From: Mesostigma viride
Lineage: Eukaryota; Streptophyta; Mesostigmatophyceae; Mesostigmatales; Mesostigmataceae
Direction: 5' to 3'
Length of the DNA: 64,000 nucleotides
Assembly (NCBI GenBank): GCA_009746045.1
Contig: RPFO01000165.1
Coordinates: forward strand, 6,889,036 to 6,953,035
Shown here piece after piece: positions 32,101-43,116 of the stretch. Below the pieces are notes generated by a model that worked only from the letters and a program-made list of their open reading frames with translations, did no database searches and was not told the origin of the DNA. A program made the translations under genes and the position numbers. The stretch's first letter is position 1; each line of letters begins with the position of its first letter.

Positions 32101-33450
32101 TGGGGTGACTGACTATTTACAGGGGATGGCGTACCCAGTCACTGCTGCCCAGACTGGCCCCCTGCCCCAGCGCAGGCTTGGCCTTGTTCCTGTCAGGGCA
32201 CTCACGACGCCAGTGACCCTCCTTGCCACTGTCACACAAAGCAGGCACCACCCTTCTTCCCAGACCCAGGCGCCCCCTAATTGCCAGGCTTCCCCTGGCC
32301 TCCCTGAGACTGCCCACCCTGCTTGCCCTGGTTGCCTTGAGCTTGGCCCTTGCCTTGCCGGCCCTGGCCACCTTTACCCTGCTGACCACCAGCTTGCTGG
32401 CCCCCAACCCCTCCTTGGGAACTTGCCCTTTTCCACCCTGAGCCCCATTCCTCTGGCGTCTGAAACGCCTACGCTTGTTAGGCCGTGCCCCTGCCACTGC
32501 GGGCTGGGCCGGTACCCGGGGACGTCACCTTGGCCCTGTACAGCGGAGGTGGCATTGCTGCCGTGGGACTGGATGGCCTTGCAAGCAAGGTCTGGCTTCC
32601 TGATGCTGAGGATGACAAGCTCCAAAGCACGCAAGGAGCCATCAGTCTGGTTAAGAAACATGCGTGCACTGTTCCTACCATCCACACAGTCTCAAACCCA
32701 TACGGTCCAGGAAATAATCTGCTAAGGCACTATCTGTGACTAGGAAGCCATACTTGGCCCCCTTGCATGTCTCTGATACGGTTGAGCCTTGCCCACTCCT
32801 CTGCCACAGGGCCTACTATATCTCAAAGGTGTCATACTGGTGTTTGTAATAGTTGGTGAGGTTGAGAACTTAATTGTCCGAAAACTCTTCCCTCAAACCC
32901 TCCAGGAACTGAGCCCAGGTCAGCTTATCCTTGACAGCTGTCCTAGTCTTCTCCCTGACACGCTCTGTCGAGTCCCTGTTGCATGTGGATGAATGGAACA
33001 CCTGCATTAGGTTGACAGTGGGGTCCACAGAGAGAACAACCAACTCCATGTCCTCCAGCCACAAGTTTGTCTAGTGCCCGGCTCCTGTGCTAGTGGTGGG
33101 TTGAGAGGCTTCTGCCCATTCATGACCGATACTGCACTCATGTGAGGCCTCGACCCTGGCAGCGCCCGTTTACTGCTTCACTCACAGTGGGCGTCACAAC
33201 AACACGGCACCACTAGGGCCAGCAGGCGTATAGGGGAGGTCACTTCAACATGAAGCCTCTTACCATTTCCATCAGAGGAGACGTCTCTCTTACGTTTCTC
33301 CACTGCTGGCTGCGCGTTAGCCACCATCACTGCATCAGTCGGCCACGTTGCCCGCACCTTCCTCGCCTCCTCCACCGTCTCCTCGTGTCTTCGCTTGCTT
33401 CCCGGCCGCTTTCCCCCATCGCCGTCACTGGCAGGGATAGCATCCCCCAC
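32101..33450 (-). pseudogene. LTR retroelement gag remnant with zinc knuckle
   Basis: The minus strand opens at 33450 with a lysine/arginine-rich start (GSKRRHEETVEEARKVR, a nuclear-localisation-like stretch). Then comes DKLTWAQFLEGLREEFSDN (about 32870-32930), typical of gag capsid regions. After a K/R/G-rich linker follows CDSGKEGHWRRECPDR (about 32195-32242), a CCHC-type knuckle with the first cysteine pair disrupted. Frames change several times. Confidence 0.55.
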
Positions 33451-35429
33451 CAGCTGCTCCTTGGGCCTTCCGTGGCTCTAGGCTCTCCCCAGCCGGTGCC
33501 TCCGCCTCGCCCTTAATTGTCGCCGTCGCCGGATTTTCCACAAGGCATTATATACATGCAGACCGACGACACAATTAACAACACAGGCGAAGGAAAAGGA
33601 AGAATTAACAGGATCAAGCGCTGGCTTCACCTGAAGAGGCTGCTGGCTGCTCCTCAGATGTAGCTTCTTCCTCAAGCTCCTGTGCAGTAAGCGCCACCGG
33701 TGTCCCAACCCTTGGAACTGCTCGGACCTCCGCCTCGTTGTAAGGCCCAAACACCCGGCTAACCGGTCGCCCGTCAGCCGGCCGACAGCTCAACCGGCAC
33801 CCTTGGCTCGCTGCCACGACGATGCCACTCCAGGTTCCTCACCCAACGGCCTCCACCCGGCCCCATGCGGCCATGCCTCTCGTTATACGACCCCCGACAA
33901 AACTCCCCAAAGTCGCCGGTGATCTGGTTCTGCCGGGATGTGCAGCTCTGCTCGTCGCCGAGCCGAGTAGCCCTCCTGCGTCCCGTCGCCCTCGTCAATC
34001 TGCTGCGAGGACCTTGCAATAATCACCCGCAGGGCGATCCACAAACTGGTCGTGGAAATCTTCAGCAGAAACCTCACGCCCGGTGATTCCGTTAACGGTC
34101 GGTCCAATCGCTCCTGGCGTGCTGTGCACCCGGGGCGTGTCCAAGGTGGACCAAATCCCCGCCGGCCTCATGGTAATGACCCAGTGATCCGCGTGACCAC
34201 GGGACTCGATCCTGGATCAATATGTTTACCAAGTGCTCACACGTCTGAGCGACGACCTCGGCGGAAGACCACGCGGGTTGTCTCGCTCCCGCGTTTGCGC
34301 GTCCCGTATGATGTGGGAAGCGTCAGTGCCCTCTTCCAACGAACTGGTTGCCACCCAGTGATTGAACAGCCTCGCTCCTCCCAAGCAGATGGCGACCAAT
34401 AGACCCAGCGTCTCGCGGGCCAAGTCGAGCGCCTGCAACGTCACGTGCCTACCCTTAATTATAGGCTGTAAATCAAGGCTGCAATCTCGTAGCGTATTCC
34501 GACGAGACGCTCAGTGGCGACCCTGCTCGTCTCTCCTGGCGATGTTGTCGCCCTGATGCGCATCACCACCGGATCGTTCGCCGACGGCCCAGCAGCGTTG
34601 CCAAATACCGCAAACCAACCTCCCTCAGCAAGCCCTCGTGCCACGTGGGTGGCCTGCACGAAGGTGGACGCGTTTGCCTGATGAGTGTAATTAAGGGTAA
34701 AACGGACCCTCTCTCACCTGGCGGCACCGACGAATCCTGACGGCTCGGAGACTCTTGCTCAGGCGCCCTTGCCGGAGCCGACATGAAATCGCAACAGGAA
34801 TGCAATTGTACTCGTGAGTTAAGTGCGCCCAGCGAGCGCACGTGAGCTCCTGATTTTTCACAAAACGGGATGAGCCAAAGTTGCAGGGCAGCAACCTTTT
34901 AACCCGTGCACCAAGCCACGACCACGGTGGTCACTTCCACGTCCAATGTGGGCGCCCACGGTTCGTGCTTTCCAAGATAGCTGGTCATCGGGGACCGGCA
35001 TGACCATGCAAGCTATATCCTTCTTCGTTGTTCCTCGTTCCCATCGGCGTGACGAGGCACGTTGCAGGCTTGCTAGCAAATCCCCAACGTCCACTGGCAT
35101 CAGTGCAGAGCCAGGACGAGCTGGATTTGCCTAGATACCTGCAACCTAGGAAGTACAGGGCCTGTCACAAGCCTGCAAGGCCTAGTACCCTTGCAGTCCT
35201 GTGGCAGCTCCAGTACCCCACCAGTCGATCACAGGCTGCTGCTCCTCCTGGTCTACGTGGACCACAGTCACGTGATGGACAGGCTAAGCCTGTGCAGGCA
35301 TGACCTGCCACGTGTCCTGTTCACTATACCAGAGGATTGCACCCTTGTCGGCCGCGGACGGCTAGCTAGGACTTCGGGACCTCATATCTTTCTTGTCCCT
35401 TGTCTGTTTCAGGCGGTCAGCACGGCGTT
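33451..35429. other. Unassigned region
   Basis: Probably leader or LTR of the retroelement at lower coordinates, plus unknown sequence. CCCTTAATTA at about 34450 and TAATTAAGGG at about 34690 form an inverted pair 240 bp apart. I found no second copy of a long terminal repeat and no gene. Confidence 0.3.
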
Positions 35430-35870
35430 GGAAAGGTCTTTCCAAATTGCATCCACTTAGCATATTGGCTTCCCAAAATGCTATCTCATGCCTCGCATCT
35501 CGGACGAGATTAGACAGAGTAGGATAGCATTCGTAGGACATCTTGCTCGCACCAGCCAGGTAGACACCGACCTCGGTCTGGCCGGCCCCCAGCGGCTTGG
35601 CCAGCCAGGGCGGCATATCCTGACCTGGCCTGGCCAGCCCCAAGGACATACCTAAGAAGGTAGGCAAACATGCCACGACCTACCCACAGCAGATGCTGGC
35701 CGACCTAGTAGTGGTCCCAGTCCAGTTTGAACATCGCATTCACTCCCTCTCTCTTGCTTGGACTGCTATGCAGGACAAGAAGAGGTGGAAGACCATTGTC
35801 CAGGCTCATATGCCCGCCCCTGTGGGCAAGCCCCCTCCCCCCAAGCGGAAGGGGCGCTTTGCTGAGTAGA
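35430..35870 (+). pseudogene. LINE family E C-terminal fragment
   Basis: Encodes RIAFVGHLARTSQVDTDLG, then GQPGRHILTWPGQPQGH, and in another frame the terminal region. The close of the frame near 35870 matches the better copy at 53130-53363 (LLADLVVPAQFEHRIHSLSL and VGKPPPPKRKGRFAE). 5' truncated and frameshifted. Confidence 0.7.
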
Positions 35871-35967
35871 ATAGGTAGGGTTTTCTAGATTAGATTAGCT
35901 TAGAGTTAGATTAGTTCGGTTCCGCGGCTCTGCCCACCTCCATCCATCCAGCAAGGGAATATGTGCT

Positions 35968-35992
35968 ACATGATCTCCCAACGGAGTCATGT
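35968..35992 (+). other. LINE E terminal hairpin
   Basis: ACATGA-T-CTCC-CAAC-GGAG-TCATGT, then CATTAAATTTATTAATG. The same hairpin lies at 53461-53485. Confidence 0.8.
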
Positions 35993-36002
35993 CATTAAAT
36001 TT

Positions 36003-36735
36003 ATTAATGCCGAGTCTATCACGAAAAGTCCACGGGTGGCGGCCCTGCCGCGCACGCCCAGGTAAGGGAGGCCCTGTGGGAGGCTCGCCAGGTAAGGACA
36101 TAACGCCCACGGGCTGGGCAGGCTTGGTGCCAGCTAGTCTATCTGAGGTATCTACCTGATCTGTGCGGGCCAGGTGCCCGGCTAGGCCCAGGCGCCTGTG
36201 CCTAAGAATGTGGAAACATAGGGCAAATCAGCGTACAAATCCTCGTTACTAATGTGCAAACCAATTATGGGGATGTTGAGGGCCTAGCGCAGCATCTTGG
36301 TGACGTAATTGCCGTCGAGTCGTTGCTCCAGCTCCTGCGTCACTGGTGTCCAGGTCTCGGCGCCGTAGGTCAGGATCGTCAGAATGACGACCTTGAAGAG
36401 GTCACGCTTGACGATCCGGGCTAGGGCGGGGTTGCTCCACCAGCGGCGGTGGTCACGGAGTTGCGCCCACGCCATGCCGATCCGTGTCGTCAGGTCATCC
36501 TCGCAGTCGGGAAGCCAACTGCCGAGCAGCTTGAAGCGGCCGGAAGTAGGGTAGTTGACCTCGGCCGTCGTCTACTTAAGAGGCGGAGTGTGGGCGGGGG
36601 CCCTGCCACGCTGAGGGCCAGGGCCTCCGCTTTGGGGCTGATTTCTAGACCAACCGCCCGGCGAGCCTCCAGCGCCAGGCAGTCCAACCAAAGTTGGGCA
36701 GACTCCGGCTTCTCGATGAGCGTGATGTCGTCGGC
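36003..36735 (-). pseudogene. LINE family A fragment
   Basis: Minus strand encodes YADDITLIEKPES (about 36700-36735), then SPKAEALALSVAG, GMAWAQLRDHRRWWSNPALA, ILTYGAETWTPVTQELEQRL and the C-terminal region. It has several frameshifts and lacks the terminal hairpin and tail. Confidence 0.8.
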
Positions 36736-36839
36736 ATAAGTGAGGTCAGCTAGTAAATTCTGCTTGTTAGTCGGCCCCCCTTCCCCAAGCTCGTTCGTGA
36801 TCACTAGGCCAGGGGCACGGCCTGCAATGCTAGCAAAGC

Positions 36840-37640
36840 GGGCACGTGCCTGGCGCATACGACGGCGCCGTCGAGTCGTTGCTCCAGCTCCTGCATCAGT
36901 GTCCACGTCTCGGCGCCGTAGGTCAGGATCGTCAGAATGACGACCTTGAAGAGGTCACGCTTGACGATCCGGGGTAGGGCGGGGTTGCTCCACCAGCGGC
37001 GGTGGTCATGGAGTTGCGCCCACGCCATGCCGATCCGTGTCGTCATGTCGTCCTCGCAGTCGGGAAGCCAACTGCCGAGCAGCTTGAAGCGGCCTGAAGG
37101 AGGATAGTTGACCTCGGCATCGTCTAAGAGGCGGAGTGTGGGTGGGGGCCCTGCCATGCCGAGGGCCAGGGCCTCCGTTTTGGGGCTGATTTCTAGACCA
37201 ACCGCCCGAGCCTCGAGCGCCAGGCAGTCCAGCCAAAGTTGGGCAGACTCCGGCTTCTCGATGAGCGTGATGTCGTCGGCGTAAATGAGGTCAGCTAGTA
37301 AATTCTGCTGGTTAGTCGGCCCCCCTTCCCCAAGCTCGTTCGTGATCGCTAGGCCAGGGGCACGGCCTGCAATGCTAGCAAAGCGGGCACGTGCCTGGCG
37401 CATAACATAATCCACTACAATAATAAACAGGTACGGCGACAGGACGCAACCCTGCCAGACGCCGGTCTGCAGTGGGCCGGGCGGGGTAATGCCGTGTTGA
37501 GTGCGCACCGAAGTGGTCGACCCCTCATACAGCGTGCGGATGACGGTAATCAGGGGAGTGGGGACGCGAGCGCGAGCAAGTACAGCCCATAGAGCGTCCC
37601 AGAGGACAGAATCAAAAGCCTTGATGAAGTCGACGAACTA
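36840..37640 (-). pseudogene. LINE family A, best-preserved reverse transcriptase segment
   Basis: About 265 codons are open on the minus strand from 37637 to about 36850. Motif A is FVDFIKAFDS. GVWQGCVLSPYLF is the motif B region. LIYADDITLIEKPES is the catalytic motif C. PSGRFKLLGSWLPDCED and ILTYGAETWTLMQELEQRLDG follow as the thumb. A stop (TAG) precedes motif A, and the frame fuses to unrelated sequence at 36850. It is a non-LTR reverse transcriptase, with no endonuclease domain visible. Confidence 0.85.
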
Positions 37641-37750
37641 GGCATTAGACAGAATTTAAAACCGGTAGGATTGTTTGTCCATCCATCCGTCCATCCATTG
37701 GTGTTAACACTCCTTGACTCCCCAACGGGAGCACGTCTTTACTCAATTAA
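37641..37750 (+). mobile_element. LINE family D tail with hairpin
   Basis: ACCGGTAGGATTGTTTG and CATCCATCCG units as at 7639-7682, then the hairpin at about 37708-37735 (CTCC...GGAG core, CCCCAACGGGAGCACG) and CAATTAATTAG. Confidence 0.75.
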
Positions 37751-38724
37751 TTAGTTATGCAGGTCTCCAGCTACAGATAGCCTCGCGGCCCCCGCGGTCT
37801 TCGCGTCTTTCCTCTCAGACAACTACCCTAGTCCTTGCACAGCGTTGGAATGCTGTGCATGTGCGTCCAGGAATAGTTGTCTTCTTGATGTTGTCTCTTT
37901 CACTAAGAGCATGGGTATGAAACAGCTATGATCGCCTTTCTCCAGTTACCACCACTGGCCACCTGGCAACCTGCAATATCAAGGAGACAACCTCCAATAT
38001 GCTCGTTATCACTGTCATAACTCAATGTTACCACTTGATGGATGTAAATCCGTACACGTGCTCCGCGTGTCCCCAACGGGGCCGCACATAATTAATTACT
38101 CAATTCATTCATTCATTCCACCTTGTCGGCCAGTTTGCTTTCATCCCCTCTGAGGGGCAATTGTAAAGTTTGCATATGCCAGTCCATGGATGCGCCCCGC
38201 TATGACTACCGGGCAGAAAGTAGCAGGCCAGGACGCCAATTTCCAATCCATACTGAGATAGGACTTACAGATTCGGCCATGCACCCACCATCTAACCAAG
38301 AACGTAAGTGTCATGTCCGACAGCTTGCCCCTATGCACCCATGCGGGAAGCCAAGTGTGGCTTGCCCCCGGCAGGGTTTCCATACAGTAGTTGATCATAC
38401 TGTACTAGCCCATACAGTATTTGACATGGGGACTGGGGTAATCCCATCCGAGACTTCTCCGGAAGTCTAATTCACATAATTGGCCGTGCATTGGGCTTTC
38501 CTTGAGATATCTATTTTTAAGCCCCTTCAGTACGGCTTGACCAGTCTCCGTAAAACCCCACAGAAGCCGTTCACAGTCACTGTATGCAACACGGAAGCCG
38601 TTTTACAGGGCGCCTAATACGCCACAACAGCCGTGTACCCGCCGGGCGCCAGCAGATGTCAGAATAGCCGTTTATCAGCCGCCCACAGATGCCAGAATAG
38701 CCGTTTACGAGCCACAGGAACCGT
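37751..38724. other. Spacer with one LINE-type hairpin tail
   Basis: At 38064-38088 GCGTG-T-CCCC-AAC-GGGG-CC-GCAC precedes ATAATTAATTACTCAATTCATTC. 38560-38724 (ENH1-like 3' side) holds several GCCGTTTAC-type repeats. No other gene seen. Confidence 0.5.
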
Positions 38725-41700
38725 TTACAAGCCACCGTAGATGATGAGGCCGCCAAAGAGCAGCACACCGATGGCAAAGGTGGCCAGAACGGCGACGGGG
38801 GTGCCGGCGCCGCCCGTGACCTTGCCAGTCTCAGCGTCGTAGCGAGCAAAGCGGCGCTTGGGGGCGGCGCACTGGGGGCACACGTAGTCGCTCGGCTGCT
38901 CCTCGAAGGGGGTGGGCAGCGCGTAGATGAACCCGCAATCCAGGCCTGAGGGGCGGGGGGGGGGGCGCAGGGGAAGAAGGAGAGCGGGGGCGTCAGCACC
39001 TAGATGACCCCGCCGGTCCAGGCGCGGGGAAAGGTGGTAAGAGGGAAAGGGGGGGGGGGGAAGAAGGAGAGGGGGCTCGTCCAACATTGCCTAGGAAAGG
39101 GGTGGGAGATGAGGGTAGATGTTTCACTTCAAAATCGGACTACTATACTCAGAAACAGTTCATCAATACAGGCACAGTTTCCTTGTCACGATCCACGATT
39201 GGTCTTTAAAACTCTTTACAACCTGGTCAAAGTAATTCGGAAGGAGGGCGGAGAAGGGAACAAAGGAGAGCGGTGGGTAGCCGACCAAGCGAGGGGAGGG
39301 GCAGGAGGGTTGGGGTTGCGGTTGGGCAGCACTTCTGTGTTTAGTCAAGTGCGTGGCTAGAGGGCTGGCAAACATCACAGATGTGCATGGCCCGCGCTTT
39401 CTACACATGCGACCCATGGCCGACATGACACGTGGCGCACATACACACGAGTGTCAAAGACTCACTAATCGTCTCGTCTAGCCAATCTCCAACAAAACAC
39501 TATGAACTCATGAATGTGCGTGGCCCACACCACCTGGTCAGCCGACAACTTGCGGCCGAGTCGGGCGGGGATGTGGCGCTTGCGACGCTACGAATATAGC
39601 TAGCGATGTCACCACTGGTAACGCACGCTTCACGGTACACTATATCGCGCATCATGGTTCACTGTAGCATTTATCACGGTATACTATATCACGCATCATG
39701 GTTCACTGTAGCATTTATCACGGTACACTATATCGCGCATCATGGTTCACTGTAGCACACATCACGGTACACTATATCACGCATCATGGTTCACTATAGC
39801 ACACATCACGGTACACTACATCACGCATCATGGTTCACTATAGCACGCATCACGGTACACTACATCACGCATCATGGTTCACTATAGCACACATCACGGT
39901 ACACTACATCACGCATCATGGTTCACTATAGCACGCATCACTCACAGATGTGCGTGGCGCGCGCCTTCTGTACGGCCGACAGCTTGCGGCCAAAGCGCGC
40001 TGGGGCTGGGATCTTGCCCAGGCGCTTCACGTTGGTGGTCACGTCGCCGCGCTCCAGGACAAAGTAGACCGAGCCGGACTTGGCCTGGACGGCCGTGCGC
40101 GTGAAGCCAATGTTGTCGGCAGGCCACAGCTCATCCCCGAAGAAGGAGCTGTTTGCAAAGCGGCCAGGATGTGGGTCGGGGCCGAATCGAGGAGCAAGCG
40201 CCGGCAGATTTGAGCTCAGGACGCCCGATAGTGTGCTTAATAATGCAGGGACCACCTGGCCGCGGGTGGCTCAACCCTTGGGATAAAACAAACTGACTCA
40301 AACCAAGCCTATATCAAGGAGACAACCAGCGCAGGCCAGAAATCGGCATATTTCAAAAGACATTCTGATGTTTCATCCTACTTTGGGTGTGCTTGTATGG
40401 AACCACTTTGGATGTTTTGGAAACTGTTGAAGAACCCATATTTAGGCTTTCCTCGAAACATATGTGCCCGCATCGGTTGCATGTTTCCCAAGTCCGCTGG
40501 CCCAAGGGCCAGCAGCTAGCCTCATGGCTGGTGTAAGCATCGGTGTCAGCCCCACACTTCATCGTTACTGCTTCTATTCTCGTAAAAAATTGTCATCCTT
40601 TCGGGCGTTTATTAGTCATGTAAATCCACTAGAAAGGACTCTCACCTGGGGTAGATGACGGTGTCAGCACCATACGTATTTGTCATTATTTCTATATTTG
40701 TTAATCTTGTCCCACGCCCCACGCCCCACGCCCCACGCCCCACGCCCCACGCCCCACGCCCCACGCCCCACCCCCCCCCCCCCACCCCCCACCCCCCACC
40801 CCCCACTCCCCACTCCCCACTCCCCACTCCCCACTCCCCACTCCCCACTCCCCACTCCCCACTCCCCACTCCCCACTCCCCACTCCCCACTCCCCACCCC
40901 CCAAGACCCCATCTGGTTATCGTTTCGGGTGTTATTATCCACATGCATCCTCGACAGGACCCTCACCTGGTGTAGATGACGGTGTCGCCGTTCTTGATGC
41001 CGGCCGCCGCAGCGTTGCCGAAAGGGTTCACGCCCGAGACCACGACACCACCGCCCGCCTTGGCGCTCAGGTTCATGCCCAGGGGCTGGGGGGCAGGAGG
41101 GCAGCGGCAGTGCACGTGAGCATCAAGACAGGCGCAATTATTATTAGAATAGGGCCAGAGTACTAGACAAAGGGAAAGGCAGCGTGATCATCCAACTAAT
41201 CAACTTTATCCAGAGCGGAACAAACAGAGCGTGGCAGGGAACAAGAAAAGCACGGTTATGTCCAGGATGGGCCCAGGGTACTCGAGAGAAGCAATAGGAA
41301 GCGTGATCTTTGTTATTATTATCACTGGACTGTTATTATCATTGGACATTTATAAAATTTTATCAATCTCTGGAACTTCGGGAGAGCACTTTGTAAAGTT
41401 AGAGAGGAACTGTTCCTGTCAAGTAACCAAGATTTAAGAACGTTTCAAAGGAGGCTCAAAAGGAGCTCTTTAAGGCAAAGAGGGAGCCCGACGGGATATG
41501 AACAGCCGACGTGCCATGCACGGATGCTTCTCACGGAACCAGCTTAACCCCACCGTTGAAAGACAATTTTTTGGTGGGGGGAGGGCATAGACAGGAACTA
41601 ATAAACTCTCCTTTCTTTGACACCGCCATATGCAAGAGAAATTTTGTGCATTCTTTGCCACCGCCATGCTTTAGGGAAACCTTCTGCACTTCTGATGCAC

Positions 41701-42208
41701 CGTTCCACAGGCATTACTGGCCCGACAGTTCCTTCGCTACCGAGGCTGCAACCAAGGCTTGTAATTGAAGCCACGTGTGAGCTATCTCCACTAGGACTAA
41801 ACAGATTACCCTGAAGGGGAGTCATGAGCTCTTTGGTGCGACCACAGAACCAGGGATTCAATACTGCAGGTGCCATATACTAGGGAATATAACGGCGCCT
41901 GCGTAAGGGATTGCACGCGAACGGACAACATCCTACCGCCTTACCTTGTCAACTTCGACCTCAATTTTCTGTCCGGCGACCGTTACTAGCCTAGAAGAGT
42001 CCTTCTTGGCGTTGAACGACGCCGAAGCTTTATGGGACAGGTCAAGAGACTCTCCACTGAAGGAAGACCCTGGTAGGCGCAGGCCCTTCGGGGCGACCGC
42101 TGCACTAACATGCGAGCGCTGGCGAGAAGAAGAGCCAGCAACCTTGGCTGCCGACAAGGCACCCATAGCAGTCGGGACGGACATGGTCAAAGCAACAGAG
42201 GACGCCAT
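38725..42208 (-). CDS. ENH1: Chloroplast PDZ-rubredoxin membrane protein, ENH1-like, 4 exons, 268 aa
   Basis: Exons (minus strand): 42208-41945, 41085-40967, 40148-39946, 38945-38725. All donors are GT and acceptors AG, and the joined frame is open. Residues 1 to about 45 are Ala/Ser/Arg-rich with few acids, a chloroplast transit peptide. About 76-130 is a PDZ-like fold ([20 protein letters not shown], then [16 protein letters not shown]). [12 protein letters not shown] and [17 protein letters not shown] are near-identical to plant ENH1. The rubredoxin iron site is C196-C199 and C218-C221. Residues 244-268 form one C-terminal membrane helix. In Arabidopsis ENH1 is linked to salt and redox stress; related rubredoxins support photosystem assembly. 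It is divergent from the dynamitin gene. Confidence 0.93.
39640..39940. repeat. Minisatellite in ENH1-like intron 3
   Basis: About seven units of roughly 44 bp: ATCACGGTACACTAYATCRC, then GCATCATGGTTCACTRTAGC. It ends 6 bases from the exon 3 donor. Confidence 0.9.
40640..40672 (-). repeat. Duplicate of the ENH1-like exon 2 end and donor, inside intron 2
   Basis: The plus strand CTCACCTGGGGTAGATGACGG...TGTCAGC mirrors CTCACCTGGTGTAGATGACGG...TGTCGCC at the real exon 2 donor (40962-40990). It lies on the far side of the CCCCAC minisatellite. Confidence 0.8.
40710..40902. repeat. Two-phase minisatellite in ENH1-like intron 2
   Basis: CCCCACG(C) units (40710-40770), a poly-C stretch, then CCCCACT units to about 40895. 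Confidence 0.95.
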
Positions 42209-43116
42209 GGCGGCCGAAAATGGGTGACAGGAACGACGTCTACCGACGAGGAAGGCAGCAGATTGGGGTGTTATGCACCCACGAGCACTCGTGTGAAAAT
42301 GGCTGAGTACGGTCGCGCAAACCGCGGCACCCGCTGCGGCCACGTCATCACGGGCTGCACACCTTGGATAACATGACGACGCACGTCCGGGAAGGCTTGG
42401 GGTGTGGGTAAGCCCACGTTGCGCGTGCATGAGCCATCGGCCATCAGCCATGAGGATTGAGGGCAACACGTCAACGGAACAGCCACCAAGTGTTTGCTGC
42501 ATACTGTCACCACAGCTGTGCTCCTCAGTCGGTCAGTCCTGCAGGCTTTTATTCAGTACAGACATTCAGTACATACAATACATCTACATAGTACATACGC
42601 TCGCGCTTTACGCCTGGGTTTTCGAAAACCCAGGTTATGAGTGCTGCCATCTGTCACAAAAGGTTGTCCTCGGCTACAATAATGCAGTAATGCCCGCGTT
42701 GAGCGAAGCCTGTTGTGCCTGGCTATGGCGCGGTGTCAGGTTCTAGCCACTGCGTTTTTGTGAAGTCCACGGTATCCACACTTGCGTAATTTGACTGATT
42801 GCTGCGGGAATTGACCGAAATGAGCTAAAATTATGTTGGAATTAACGGATTTCGCGTAATGCGGTCGCCCGTGCACCGGGCTTCAGCCAAGGGAATCTCG
42901 ATACTGTTTATTACAGGAGCCTGTCACCACTCTTCGAGGAAATATCTTTGCTCGTTTTTGTTTGACATTACAGAGACTTCCACCAGTACTGGCAGTTACC
43001 ATGCATTAGTATCTTATATGCTACCCGCTTTCAGTAAAAGACAAAGGGCTGCTGCTAAGGCTGACACATAAATTCGTCGAATTTCTAGAGACATTACATT
43101 ACAAACAACAGCAAGT
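42209..43116. promoter_or_regulatory. Divergent promoter interval between ENH1-like and dynamitin genes
   Basis: 908 bp between the two start codons. It must hold both 5' UTRs and promoters. I see no clear TATA box. CAGTACATACAATACATC-type repeats occur at 42555-42600. Confidence 0.4.

Noticed and set aside
33822-34402. Overlapping plus-strand frames as a host gene
   Set aside because: No domain, no splice model and no similarity between frames. Left as unassigned.
40655-40975. Proline/histidine- or glycine-rich proteins within the CCCCAC repeats
   Set aside because: Minisatellite frames inside a defined intron of the ENH1-like gene.
41470-41600. tRNA gene on the minus strand (GTTCATATCCC and GGGCTCCC seen)
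   Set aside because: The acceptor stem has no matching 5' strand, and no D-arm or anticodon arm could be folded.
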